Assembly (NCBI GenBank): GCA_000697055.1
Contig: JNDT01001541.1
Coordinates: 27,735-91,734 of the forward strand
DNA: 64,000 nucleotides
Direction of reading: 5' to 3'
From: Saksenaea vasiformis B4078
Taxonomy: Eukaryota; Mucoromycota; Mucoromycetes; Mucorales; Saksenaeaceae
Shown here: positions 1 through 11,385 of the stretch, piece after piece
How positions within the stretch are numbered: position 1 is the stretch's first letter
Layout of the letters: every line of letters begins with the position of its first letter
Notes under the pieces: model-generated
Told to the model about the DNA's origin: nothing
Seen by the model: the letters and a program-made list of their open reading frames with translations, nothing else
Databases searched by the model: none
Translations under genes and position numbers: made by a program

Positions 1-1063
1 AAACGTGAAAAGCTGCTGTGATCCATCATCTGGATCCATCATGGAGAGCAAATGATATAAGACGCTACACTGAAGTACTGATACGCGACGTGAACAACCC
101 TGTACAAGATGACCCATATTTCGCCCAGTTTCGAAGCTGGGACTGGTTTGCCGGTCATACTTGGGCAGGAGGTATTAAGGTGAACGGTGCCTTGGATGGC
201 CGTGACCAGGAATCCGTGCCGGAGGTAAGTCTTTAATGTATTTGTCAAGTGCGGTAATCGAACCTTAACAAATAATTAGTCCATTAACTTTTATTGGGGG
301 CTTAAACTCTGGGCATTAGCAACCAATAATATTGAATTGGAAAGACTTGCTTCATTACAACTAACTATTAGTAAACGAACAACGTACGAATACTTTTGGA
401 TGTTAGATGACAACAAGAACCGACCTGCTAGTATGGTAAAAAACAAGGTGATCGGTATCTTTTTCGAGACCAAGACAGATTATGTGAGTAATGTAGAAAG
501 CTTGTTTTCAATATTGATTTCAAACCTATATCCAGACAACCTATTTTGGAAGGTTCCTTGAGTTTATTCATGGGATCCAACAGTTACCAATGACACCAGC
601 TCTAGTAGATGATATCCGCACGCCGCAGTTTGTAAATGACCGAGAGAACGTGCAATAGCGGATGCTGATTTTCTCATGTAGGTTGCCGAAGAATGGTACC
701 AAAAATTAGCTCCAGTTGCCCCAACTTTGAAGACGCCTTGGGCTGGAGTACTTTATCTCAATTATGCTCTGATTAATCCAGCTGCAGCATACCGAAAGCT
801 GAGGAAGGTCGAAGTGGATGACGGCCAAACACGATCATACTCGCTGTACCTTGCTGCGACAAGACCAAACTTTTACAGGCAATGTAAGATTTTTTTTAAT
901 CGGAAAAAAGCGCTCACACTTGCACAATGTAGCATTGTCCAAGTCCGTTCAACAGCAGCTTGGCAACGTCAGCTTGTTTGATCTCCGTCGATCTATCGCT
1001 CGCGGAGTACGCCGATGGTCAACACTAAACTCGGGCCATGATGACCGTTATAATGGTTATTAA
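1..1063 (+). CDS. Endo-1,3-beta-glucanase, glycoside hydrolase family 81 (C-terminal part)
   Basis: GH81 enzymes hydrolyse internal beta-1,3-glucan bonds, in fungi for wall remodelling or feeding. The 5' part lies outside the window. Five exons join in frame: up to 224, 280-483, 536-631, 682-883 and 933-1063, with GT-AG introns of 49-55 nt. The first visible exon carries the family signature around FAGHTWAGG and DGRDQES, which leads to the conserved acidic residues (family knowledge). Exon 3 opens with TTYFG and continues into [13 protein letters not shown], another typical GH81 block, then TPQFVAEEW across the third intron. The segment [15 protein letters not shown] near the end also fits the family. 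The last ~45 residues after RPNFYRQ are less typical, so the final intron is the least certain. The stop codon lies 86 bp from the stop of the convergent receptor kinase gene. I see no inactivating change. The family call is firm; secretion cannot be judged without the N-terminus. Confidence 0.9.
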
Positions 1064-1148
1064 TCAGCATCTAATTTAACAAATATATTTCTTTTTATTT
1101 CCCCAAAGATTCTATGTTCTATGTTCTTTCCTCATATATTGGATCTAT

Positions 1149-4100
1149 TCAATTTGTCATTTCAGTTTCGATTTGTTCCGTATATTTGCGGATGGCTGCT
1201 TCGAGCTCTTTCTTGAGCACAGGCTTACTGATGTAACCGTTCATGCCTATGGAATGAAGGTTACTTTTACACAACACGTCGTGTTGTCAATTTTCTGACA
1301 TTACCTGCTTCAATGCATTTCTCACGGTCGCCCGGCATGACACATGCTGTCATGGCTATAATGTAGGGGCGCGTAGAGGATTGTGCTAGATCCTTGCGAA
1401 TTTTTTCTGCTGCCTCAAGTCCATTCATTTCTGGCATCCAAACGTCCATAAAAACCAAGTCAAAAGTTTTGCCTTCTGTGCAAGCATTTGCCAGAATATC
1501 ACATGCTTTCTTTCCATCCTGAGCAACCGTTGGTTTGCTACCCAGTATCTGCTCTAGCATGCGCGAAAATACTTTTTGGTTGACCGGGTTATCATCTACG
1601 AGTAAACTCTTGAGTTTCAAATTTGTCAGAGATGCATAATCTGTTTTCTTGCAAGACGACCGGCGTTCGCATTGTGGTTCCGTAATGGCGATCTTAGTGG
1701 TGAGTTGATGCAGTATCCGGAACAAATGTGTGTTTTTGAACGGTTTTATAAGGCTAACAGTGGAAGTAACACCGATAACGTCGTCAGAATTGCTTGTCAG
1801 GGCAGAGTCGTGCCTTTTAGCAGATGATCTTTGGAGACGACTATCCTTGATACAAAGAATTGGCATCGTCAAACAGAAACGTGATTTCAGTTCGTCCAGC
1901 ACACTTTCACTAGAGGTAGGTTCATTTCCAAGTTCCTGGACAATTTCAAGATCAAGATCGATGATCAGCAACGATATTGTCTGTAGATTAGTTTTAATGT
2001 AATCCACAGCATCAACAAAGTTGTACGCGTGCATTTCGACACCGGCAGTGGTTAGGATACTAATCCATGCTTCGTGAAGACATGGTTTTTCACTGATGAC
2101 AAGAACATCTGTACATTCGTTTGCCAATTCCTGCAACTGATATTGCTCTCCATATGTAGGACTATTTGACTGTACTTCAAGCATCATGCGACAATAAAAC
2201 GTTGACCCTCGCCCAACTTCCGATTCAACCCACTGGAAATGATTAGTATTGGCTTGGCATCTTGTATCGTTACCATATCACCACCCATCATACGGCACAA
2301 CATCCTACTAATCGCTAAACCGAGCCCTGTAGAACTACGGTAAACAACTAGCCATTATTGCAGCAGACTCACCTGTACCACCAAAGTTACGTGATGTAGA
2401 CGCATCGTATACTTGCGAAAATGATTTGAAAAGCTGCTTTATCTTGTTATGCGGAATCCCAATCCCAGTGTCCGTAACAGAAATAGCAAACGTAACGAAG
2501 TCTTTGGCATCACCCATGTCGATGTAGCATTGTGCATCACTGTCGTCGTCTTCTTTCTTGGAAAAGAAGGCATCGGGGGTTTCCGTGCTTACATAGATCG
2601 AAACATATCCATCGCTGGTGAACTTAATTGCATTTGAAAGCCTAAGCTGGAGCATAAGTTTTAGCCATATCAATGCCGCAACTTTTACAAGTTAAGTAAT
2701 ATTTGCCGTAGCCGCACTAGGTCCCCATATACATGAATTGGAACATTCCTATCAATATGATACCAAAGTGCGATGTCTTTGCTAAGATAATTCGATGATA
2801 GAAGGCTCATAGCACTTTCGACTGCAAATGTCTGAGGCATGCGTCAGATTAGTCCGTATTTCCGTTTTTCTTCCACTCACCATATCGAACTGACCCTTTT
2901 CCAAAGTAAATTTTCCGGATTCAATTTTAGAATAGTCCAAGATATCATCGATTAAAGCCATAAGATGATTCCCTGTAAATCAGGCACAATTAACACGGGA
3001 CTCCTAAATAGAAATACAAACCAGATGACTCTATCGTCTCCGCGCATTCGTAAAGATCGGGAGGCAGATCACTTTCCATAAGCATGCGAGACATGCCTAT
3101 CACCGCGTTCATTGGTGTTCGGATTTCTAATAAAACGAGGAAGTACAAGTTATAATACCTAACCTTCTTGATAGATACTTGTATACCGTGCGACATATTT
3201 GCCAAAAAGTTCTGTTTAGAGGCTGCTGCTGCTTCTGCTACTTCTTTTGCTGCCTTTAGATCTAGCAAACGAGATCAGATATACACGTATGTATACTAGC
3301 AATATCCTTTTCATACAAACCTTTGAGTAATGCCTGAGTCCGGGTCTTTTCTTCCTCAAGTTCCATCGTGCGTTGTTGTAAGTTCTCGGTGCGCTTCCTC
3401 ACCAAGTTCTCCATATCATTCGCATATTTCTCCAGCTATGTACCAGAAAGCAAATAAAATGAATGATTTCAATCCCTGCTTTCGTTCTTTCTACCATGAT
3501 AGCCATATTGTCAACGACACAGTCAGATCCTACTGAGTATGGGTCCAATTCTTTGACTCTAGCCTAAAAGGAGAGACGTTAGCTAACCCTATTTCGCATA
3601 GCAGCTTACCGCTATAGTAGATATAGCTGGTCGTGACTCAGGGTTACGTCGCAAACACTCTAGTATGATGGCGTTGATGCCATCAGAATACTCATCGTGA
3701 CCCTGTGGTAAGGTTCGCGGATACAGATCCTCTTCACGGATTTGATTGAAGATACTTTCGCAGCTAAATCCTTGGACCTGTTGCTCGATATATGGCTTTT
3801 CACGAGTCAAAATCTCATTAATGATAATGCCAGTACTGATACAACCCAATGAGAAAGGAAACCGTACAACATTTTAGCAAGCTACCTGTAAACGTTTGAT
3901 GCTTTGGTGGGTAAGGAGAGATAAAATCCCAAGGGAGTGCACACGATCGACTCGGGAGCAGCCCATAATAGCTTGTCGCTGGATTGGATTACCGAAGTAC
4001 AGTCATCGTAAGGTATCTGATGTTCTCGTTTGGGAAGAGCAGAAAGCATAAGGGGATCCAATTGAGAGCGCCTCACGGCGTTCAAACCATAGTCCGTGAT

Positions 4101-7100
4101 CTTGAGTTCCCACTTTCCAGATACCATACATGACGAAGAGGTCAATGATCCGTGAACTAAGAACCTGGACCGCTGCAAAAAGTCCATACCTATTATAAAA
4201 TAGAAATACAAAGTATCAGCTTCGTCCCTGTGTATGTACTTAAAATACCATCAAGTAGGTCATGAATGAGTGAGAACCGGAATATCCACGTTAGTTCAAT
4301 ATCTGTATTAGCCAAGACATCTGCTAATGTTCCTTTTGCGCAATGCTCTAACCAACGCCGTGTCAGTATGTTCTGCTGAAATTTCAGTAGATGTAACCTT
4401 CAACGACAAACGTGCGCTGCGGTTCAAAGCAAAGTCCAATGAACTCAGCCAGCTTCGGATGCCGTGCATCCTTCATCAATGCGATCTCTTTTCGCACCCC
4501 GTCATCGATACGAACACGTTTTTGGCCAATCTGTTTGATTAGGACAGGCAGGTTCCGGCTATTAAAAACAATGTCAATACACAAATACAGATAGAAGTGA
4601 CAATCGCACGGTCGTACTGGATACCAAGCGCTTGCGTAAACCCTGCTGAATTGCTAGACCGATGTTGAGTTAGCTTTGTTAACATATATGGGTAATTTAC
4701 ATCATCCAGTCCTTGTCTCGAGTCTCCTTTTTTGCACATTCCACATCCACAGTATTCTTAAGAGAAAGTTTCGTATTGCTTATACTTCTGGAGAGAGATG
4801 CTAATGGTTTCTCAAATTGTTTCTCATTTAACGGCACAGATCCTGCAATGGATGGTTGTTCTGTCAAGCATTGCGTGAGATCGTCAAAGCTCAGCAGCCA
4901 TGAATTATCCCCAAGGAGCGCAGCCGCTTTTCGGTTTCGGCGGATTTGCCATAGTTTCATTAACACAAGTCCAGCAAAAAGTAAGCAACCTAGTGGAATA
5001 AATACCGCCATATAGATTTGTTTGGTTGCCCTTGATAGATTCTCTACAAACGCCATACATGTTGGATTATGGCTATTTGCACCGTCGTCACAGTGCGAGC
5101 AAAATGAAGCACCTGGGAAAGCATAAGTCCCATCCTCGCAATGCTGGCAGGCTTGCTGATTTGGTTGTGACGAAAACATATTTTCAGGGCAATGTATGCA
5201 CTGGATTGCTTTCCGAATACGCCCATTATCCGTGCAGAAATAGTCAGAGGCTAATTTATAGTAGTACGTGCCTGACGGACATACGGACTGGATGCGTGAT
5301 GCCGAAACCAATGCAGCTTCCCACGGATGATAGGATACAACCGATTTTGCAAGAAAGAGATTCAACAGAGAAAGGAAACCTATAGCAAACATATTTGTGT
5401 ACCTAAGTCGCTGTTAGCCTCCCAAGTTGTCGTAAAAAGTTATTTACCAAAACGCTCTGATACGGCCTTCTAAAAATGCTTGTACCTGATCGTAAAGATC
5501 ACCCGACGTGTATAATGCAGTAGTATTCGTCATATAGCCTTTCAGCATGCGCTGAGGATTGAAAAAAGAATAAGTCAATCGGTAAATATCTATAGAAGGA
5601 AGTAGACGTTTCCTACAGTGTTGATGATACCAAACACATATTCCGAAAGTGTCACGTAAGCATCCGGTACGTAATTTTGCTTTTCAAGTGAAGCTATAAT
5701 GTTTCGAAATTCGTGATCCATGGCTTCTGATGTGGAAGGACTTATCGTGTGAATGACAAGATCGCGGTCGGGTACATGGCCTTGCATGTTATCATGAAGA
5801 GACGAATAAAAAATATCACAGAAATCTACCATCGTTCGATGTGTGTGCTCAGATATACATATCGGTGAAACCGCCTTATCCACCGCTACTGCCTGTGCCA
5901 CCGATTTGGCTAATGATGTTTTGTCCATCGTAATATTAACCGTAGTCCTGATTTAACAGCGTCAGCATTATATGAATAAACACTACAGATTGACCCACCG
6001 TTCATTCGGTCCCAGCTCTTCAAAAAATGCCCCTGTCGGTTCAGCAGGTAAGCTTGTAATGTTGCTAACAGAAGAACGATATTGTATCCTCTCCAAATCA
6101 CCAGATTCAAAGAAGATCCCATTTGCACCTTGTTCTGCGTAAGATATCAACCCAGTTCGAAACCCTTTTTGAAACAGCATTAACTAATCAGGAGCAGCCC
6201 ACGTTTATGTTCTTACCTACCGAAGATTGGGTTGCCTAATGATAAAAAGGATCACTCAGTATAATGTCCATCCACGTCTCTTATGGCTTTTTACCTCGGC
6301 CTGGTTGAGAACGGTCCAGTTCAGTTTGTGAGCAAAATCATGTGCCCCTGCCATGAGTGCTGCGTTGTATGTGTCACCTCGCGCATTTGAGACAACAGCG
6401 CTAATATAAGTGGATGTGGATCGGAGAGGGACCAGTTTTGATTTTTCATTCTGAATCGTTGTCAGTAAGGTTTCGTTTGTGACCAGTATAGGTCCAGTCT
6501 TGACAGTTTGGTTGACAAAGACATCATAGCCTGATAGCAACTGATAAAATGATAAATACTAAATCGGCCGCTGACTCGAAGGAGTTTACCCGGAGATACA
6601 TGTAAAAAACTGGCAGGGCTGTTTGATAATATGGGAGTTGAGATATTGCGATGGTGTCACCGTGTTCGTGGAACAGTTTTACCATGTTGTTACTGCCGAT
6701 ATCAAACATGGAAACACCCACACGACGGTGGTTATCCGTACGTTTGATAGCAAGCACAGCGTCGCTAACGATATCAGATGTTATCTGTCCAACTATGAGA
6801 AATAAGTCACGCATTGTGAGCTATTTTCTGTTACCGAGCCTCCTAACGCGATGATGGAGTCGAAAGAGTTATTTGCTAGAAAAGCGTCGCGAATCTCCGC
6901 TATAGGTTGGGCAAACGCCCCGTAGTCTGGAAGCGACAAAACAAAGGGGTTGTGTTGCAGGGCTTGCTGGATACCTGAGAGTCTTTTTTGGCAGCTCATA
7001 TCATCTAATCCAGGTACCTGCACCGCGAGTGGACGGGAGTAACCTCGCCTTTTCAGTTCCTGCCCAAGAAGTAGTCCTGCCTCTTCGTCGTCCTGCAGGA

Positions 7101-7615
7101 CGCTTGTAAGCCCAAGCTGCCGGGCGTATTCAATGCCAGTGTTAAATACAATAATCGGAACTTTTTTTTCAAGAGCATAATGGATTGCGCCGAGTAATCC
7201 ATCGTTTGGAATTGTTAATATTATGCCGTCGACACCCTGGGAAGAAAGTGAGAATGATAAAAGTACGAGATAGTGTATATACTCTGTCAACGGCACTGCG
7301 GATATCAGTTGACATTCTGGACGTTGTATTGACGAGATGCTTATTCCATGTGAGGTCGATATCGAGTATAGCAGCGGCATCACGAGCCCCCTGTTCTGGA
7401 TTATGGAAGGAGGTATCCATTGCCAAGTCATGAGAAATCATGGTAACCCGTCGTCGGCTCCAGGTGGAAGCGGCACATTGCGGCAAGTGAAAAGAAGGCT
7501 CCTCTGGGTGAGAGTAATGGTTGCTGTGCCGTTCAGCGGACGTCACGACAAGAAGAAGCCATGCAATATCGGTCAAAATTTGCCAACAGCGCAGGTTAAT
7601 AGAATGCTTAAGCAT
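1149..7615 (-). CDS. Receptor-type hybrid histidine kinase with guanylate-cyclase-receptor-like front half
   Basis: About 1,750 aa from 23 exons that join in frame. Residues ~1-27 form a signal peptide (MLKHSINL start; an in-frame ATG at 7660 would add 15 residues). Two tandem type I periplasmic-binding folds follow (~45-330, with [13 protein letters not shown]; ~335-640, with [18 protein letters not shown]), then a Cys-rich GCC2/GCC3-like stretch (~645-720) and one membrane helix (~728-750). A kinase homology domain (~833-1110) keeps the beta3 Lys (PVLIKQI) and APE, has TDYGL for DFG, and has HGSL where HRD should be, so it lacks the catalytic Asp, as in receptor guanylate cyclases. A coiled coil (~1127-1175) leads to HisKA ([15 protein letters not shown]), HATPase ([28 protein letters not shown]), a degenerate receiver (~1450-1590) and a canonical receiver ([10 protein letters not shown]; Asp in [16 protein letters not shown]). 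Inferred role: binding an extracellular ligand and signalling by phosphorelay. The 18-nt exon 4625-4642 and the junction 6184-6294 are tentative. Confidence 0.9.
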
Positions 7616-7660
7616 AGCGAATGAAAGAAGTGTTAATGGATCAAATTCCAAAGATGACAA

Positions 7661-9309
7661 AAATACCGAACTTGGTACTGTTGAACTCGAAGTGCGTTCT
7701 ACCGCGAGAATAAAAATTCCGTTTGAAGCTGCAGTAACGAAAGTTCTCTGAACAAAATATGCTTCAGGAATCTGATATCCGTAAATATTTGATCAGGAAA
7801 CCTTCTGTTAATCGCTTTTTGGTCAGAAAGTGTGCGGAGCTTTGCTTATAAATATCCTTACTGAGCGGTAGGGAGGTCAAAGGAGATACTCACCGACAGA
7901 ATTTTGAGATCTTATTCCAATTTGTTGATGGTCAGCAGAAAGATTGTCATTGTGATTATATTGACCAGTTAAGTCGCAAATCATCCATGCTCTTTCTGAG
8001 ATCCAATGTTCTTTGGGCCGAGGCATCCTTATGTTATACGGGAAGCGAATGGGCGGATGAGTGTTGTAAGCACTGTTACGAGTGAGCTCCTCTTCGCATC
8101 TCAGAACGATGGTCAACTGTATTACAGGTAGCTTTTCTCTTTTACACAAACTAAAAATTCGTCGAGATATGTGTCGGAAACCTAACAGCGCAATATCAAC
8201 ATTGCTTACGTTTCATGTACCTTCGACAATAAGTGACGCATCTATAGATGAGAATCGCCAAAGGAGGTAGATCATCTGAGTGGAGGTTATTATGTTTTGA
8301 CATCCTGACCCACATCGTATATCTTTAAATTACCCAAAACGGTCGCTAAAGGTAGCGATTGTAAAGACTTCTTCCGATATGTCCGCAATTTTTAAAAGAT
8401 CTGATGGGAACCCTTTTAAGCAATAGATATCAATATTTGCGTTACCTAGGTAACTCTTTTCATCCTTATCGCGTTCGCTACGTCGTGCTTTCTTCTTCTA
8501 GTTTCTAATCTGAGGCGCATAAGTAAACTCATTAACAGAAACATTCTCTTAGTTTTGTGGTTGTGATTTACGCTTGGGACAAGCCATTCGTTAGAATAGA
8601 AAAAGAGAAGATAAAATGAATCAAGAGCATGAGCTTTTGTCCTTTTGTCGTCTGTTTGGCTTGATACACATGAGCAGCGTTTCAAAAAATTGGTTGATTT
8701 GACGTCGAGCTGCTCTAGTGAGTATCTTCCCCTTCCTTCAATGTTACTGTGTATCTTCAACCCGTGCATTTTCAGAATGTTCAGTAAATAGAATGCAAAA
8801 GTTTGAGACGAAGCACTAGAAAAAGTAGGCAAAAATGTACGCTAGCCGAAAGCATGCTGCAATAGAACGTATACTAAGATGCATCTCAAAGAGCGCATAT
8901 TTTGTACAACCTACCGCAAGCGAGAAGCGTCGCAAAGGAAAGCATCGGTTCGAAAGGACATGTTGAGGAAGAAATGCCGGAGAAGATGTACCAAGAAGTA
9001 ATGGCATTGCAGCTAACGCTTTATTATTCATCAAACTTCTTCATCTAGACACGTATATAATATCATACGTTCTTGAGGAAGTAGTCCAGACAGCCTAACA
9101 GGGCAGGGAGCACACGTTTAGCCCTCGGGAGTTTATTGGCAAAAAAGAGAGAGACCTGGTTTGATAGTTTAATGGCTAATTCTTTTATGATAATGATGAT
9201 GATGATAGCTACCATATATCATATGCTGACATGGGTTTTGCATGCTTTTGCATGTTCCCAAGACTACGCGGCATTTGCCGACCTTTCAGTCAATACAATG
9301 ACACGTACT
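7661..9309. other. Gene-poor stretch upstream of the receptor kinase gene
   Basis: I found no complete gene here. Minus-strand open frames at 7877-8149 (90 aa, with a coding-looking run around HWISERAWMICDLTG), 8446-8832 and 8816-9034 (Met-rich start, AMPLLLGTSSPAF) could be exons of an unrecognised gene or remnants of one, but no splice set joined them into a convincing protein. A short ATG triplet run lies near 9190-9205. The bases directly above 7660 are presumably the receptor gene's promoter. Confidence 0.3.
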
Positions 9310-9900
9310 ATTTATTGAATACCATTTTACGCTACTCTAAATAAATTATGCGCCCATCAAGAGCCAAGCCTGTGCTAAGGAAGAAATCGAATATGCGGTC
9401 ATTGATGTAGAATTGGCAGCAAAAACATACTTTTACTTACATCAACTTTGGCCCTCGGTGGACTCATAATTTATTGGAACGGCGGAAAATGGCATTCACG
9501 GTTAATAAATGAAAGATGTCTTGATATCTCTTACTTACCACCGATGGGCACTCCTACTCACTGGTAGGGGCCTGCCCCGCACCTTGACCGGTGGGGAAGG
9601 CGAGATGAGTTGGACACGGTTGAAGCCGTCTTTGTGAGTTTTACTACCAGGAGTCTGAACAGTAGACAAACAGACATGAGGAATCCCGTATGTATAGTCG
9701 ATCCCAGTACGTATGTACCGGGGACATAATAGAGAAAACACACTCAAAAGAAAAAAAATTCATGCGTCCCCTTAAATACTCTCCCTTTACGCGTTCCAAT
9801 TGGTGTGTTGGGGAAGCTATTACAATGGACCAGCGCAGTACACCTTTGATCCAGATGTAAAGTATCTGCTTCTCTGCGCGAACGTTCACAGATACCAGAC
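9310..9900 (+). repeat. Dispersed repeat family A, copy 1
   Basis: Non-coding block that aligns by eye with 13188-13660 and 35562-36080 in the same orientation. Shared anchors in order are a left end of the form TACGCTACTCTAAATAAATT followed by TGCG, an ATATGCGGTC block, a GGTTAATAAATG block before TTACTTACC, the tract AAAAATTCATGCGTCCCC, and a final AAGCTATTACAATG block. The copies have diverged strongly, with many substitutions and indels. No open frame runs through it. Solo LTR remnants or a non-autonomous DNA element are both possible. Confidence 0.6.
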
Positions 9901-10399
9901 GCAAAATTGTTTTGGCACAAACGCCCACCGAGTAACATCACCTAAAGGTTTGACGCTGTGATAGGAGATTGGGGTGTAAGAAATGAGCTAACGTCAGACC
10001 AATTGGCGATTTGGAAAAGTGGAAATAGATGCAAGGAAAGCCGATACTTTTTATTATTGCCAACTTCCCCCCCCCCCTTATGTAATGTTGTTTATATAAG
10101 AATATCAAACTCACCACAGTTAGTAGCTCCTTGAAGCATATATCGATCTTTTTGTCTTAAGGTCTCCGCGTATTGTTATTCACTTAGATAAAGCATTTCT
10201 AGACAGGCATGACTTTTATGTTTCCAGATTCCTTTTTCAGTCAAATTTTTTATTGCGAAAAAAAATGGGCAAAGACACACCAGGATGGGTATCAACAAAC
10301 ATCCTTTCGGATATTAACCAGTCGTGTTCATATACTAGAAGAGATAATACAATTTTGCACAGGCATAAGGGCTTGGGTAGGTTGTGGCCATAAATAATA

Positions 10400-10515
10400 T
10401 TTGTGAGAGAAAGAAGAAGAGGAAGAAAAAAGAAGTAAATATATGTATATGTATGTTTGTGTATGCGTGTGTCTGTGTGTCCGTGTGTGAGTGGGTGGGT
10501 GAGAGAGAGATTTTG
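10400..10515. repeat. Purine tract plus GT-rich low-complexity sequence
   Basis: A GA-rich stretch (about 10403-10436) runs into alternating TATG/TGTG/GTGTGT sequence and ends in a GA microsatellite. It lies just past the stop codon of the minus-strand Myb-like gene, so it may fall in that gene's 3' UTR. Alternating purine-pyrimidine DNA of this kind can adopt Z-form (general knowledge). Confidence 0.6.
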
Positions 10516-10679
10516 ATTGTATATAATGTCCATGTATAAAGGTGAGGATAGAAATTGGTAGGGAATAATTTTACGCCGGTGTACTTTTTTTTTGTTGTTT
10601 TGTTTTGAAGAAAAAGGAAGAAACTTGGGAAAGGGATCCGTTCTACAGTTCACCTTTCATGATAAAAGCGAGGACGGGT

Positions 10680-11312
10680 TTACATGGCGTTGAGTTGGCG
10701 CTTGCGGATCATGCTGGCGATCTTTGCAGAGCGTAACTCGCATTCTCTCCATGAGCGATCGTTGACCTCACGGGCTACAGATTTCCAAGCTTGCTTGAAA
10801 AGACGAGCGTGCTTCTTCATGGCGATCATTAGCTGGCGATCCTCATTATCAGACCATTCACGTCGTTCCATAGCCTTGGCTTGCAAAGTTTTGAAGCGAC
10901 CCCAACAGCACCCGCGCGAACGATGGGGCAAATAGGTAGAAGAGATCATTGCCCAGGATAAACCTTGAGCGTAGCCTTGTTGCAACAAATAATCTTCGGC
11001 TGGTGTCCAAGGCGTACGGGTCTGTGATGTATTTCGTGCATGTCGAGGGACGGTGTGTTTCGGAACGGTTGGACGGACAAGCGAAGGGACTACAGGAGAT
11101 GATGCAGGCGACATTGCTGGAGAAAGTGACGGAAGAGAAGAATAGGAGGACATGGTTGGGCTGTTTGATGAAGCAGAGGATGAAGCAGACGACCAGACTG
11201 GGTACGATTGATGGTGAACGATAGGCGATTTCTGGCAAACTTCCACTACAACAGGCTGGCTGGAGTTGGAAAGAGGGCAGAGCAAGTTCTTAATATCCAT
11301 GGCAGTTAACAA
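10680..11312 (-). CDS. Two-repeat Myb/SANT-like DNA-binding protein
   Basis: Single-exon gene of 210 aa; an in-frame ATG four codons in (MDIKNLLCP) is an equally good start, and NLLCP-type N-termini recur in fungal transcription factors. Residues ~15-95 are Ser/Pro-rich and probably disordered. Two SANT/Myb helices-turn-helix follow: repeat 1 (~98-145, starting RTPWTPAEDYLLQQG) and repeat 2 (~150-205, starting RREWSDNEDRQLMIAM, with the third helix around RSWRECELR). Trp spacing is typical in the first helix of each repeat. The role as a nuclear sequence-specific binder is inferred from the fold; targets are unknown. A TATA-like element stands about 68 bp upstream. No intron is needed, unlike most genes here. 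Confidence 0.8.
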   Translation of the reverse strand: MLTAMDIKNLLCPLSNSSQPVVVEVCQKSPIVHHQSYPVWSSASSSASSNSPTMSSYSSLPSLSPAMSPASSPVVPSLVRPTVPKHTVPRHARNTSQTRTPWTPAEDYLLQQGYAQGLSWAMISSTYLPHRSRGCCWGRFKTLQAKAMERREWSDNEDRQLMIAMKKHARLFKQAWKSVAREVNDRSWRECELRSAKIASMIRKRQLNAM

Positions 11313-11379
11313 TGAAAAACAAAGGAAGAGAGAATAGATGAGAATAATGAATTTTTTTTATCCTTTCTGTCACGACCTC

Positions 11380-11385
11380 TTTATA
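11380..11385 (-). promoter_or_regulatory. TATA-like element of the Myb-like gene
   Basis: The minus strand reads TATAAA here, about 68 bp above the start codon at 11312, a plausible spacing for a TATA box with a short leader. Confidence 0.4.

Noticed and set aside
3589..4584. Active Ser/Thr or Tyr kinase domain
   Set aside because: The catalytic-loop Asp is replaced (HGSL), and the closest form is the receptor-cyclase pseudokinase.
4327..4594. Sequence TGCTCTAACCAACGCCG and neighbours resembling tRNA parts
   Set aside because: It lies inside a pseudokinase exon and intron of the receptor gene, and no cloverleaf can be formed.
9310..9900. Family A copy read as an intact LTR retrotransposon
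   Set aside because: No gag-pol frame lies between copies 1 and 2 or elsewhere nearby, and the copies are too diverged to be a paired LTR set.
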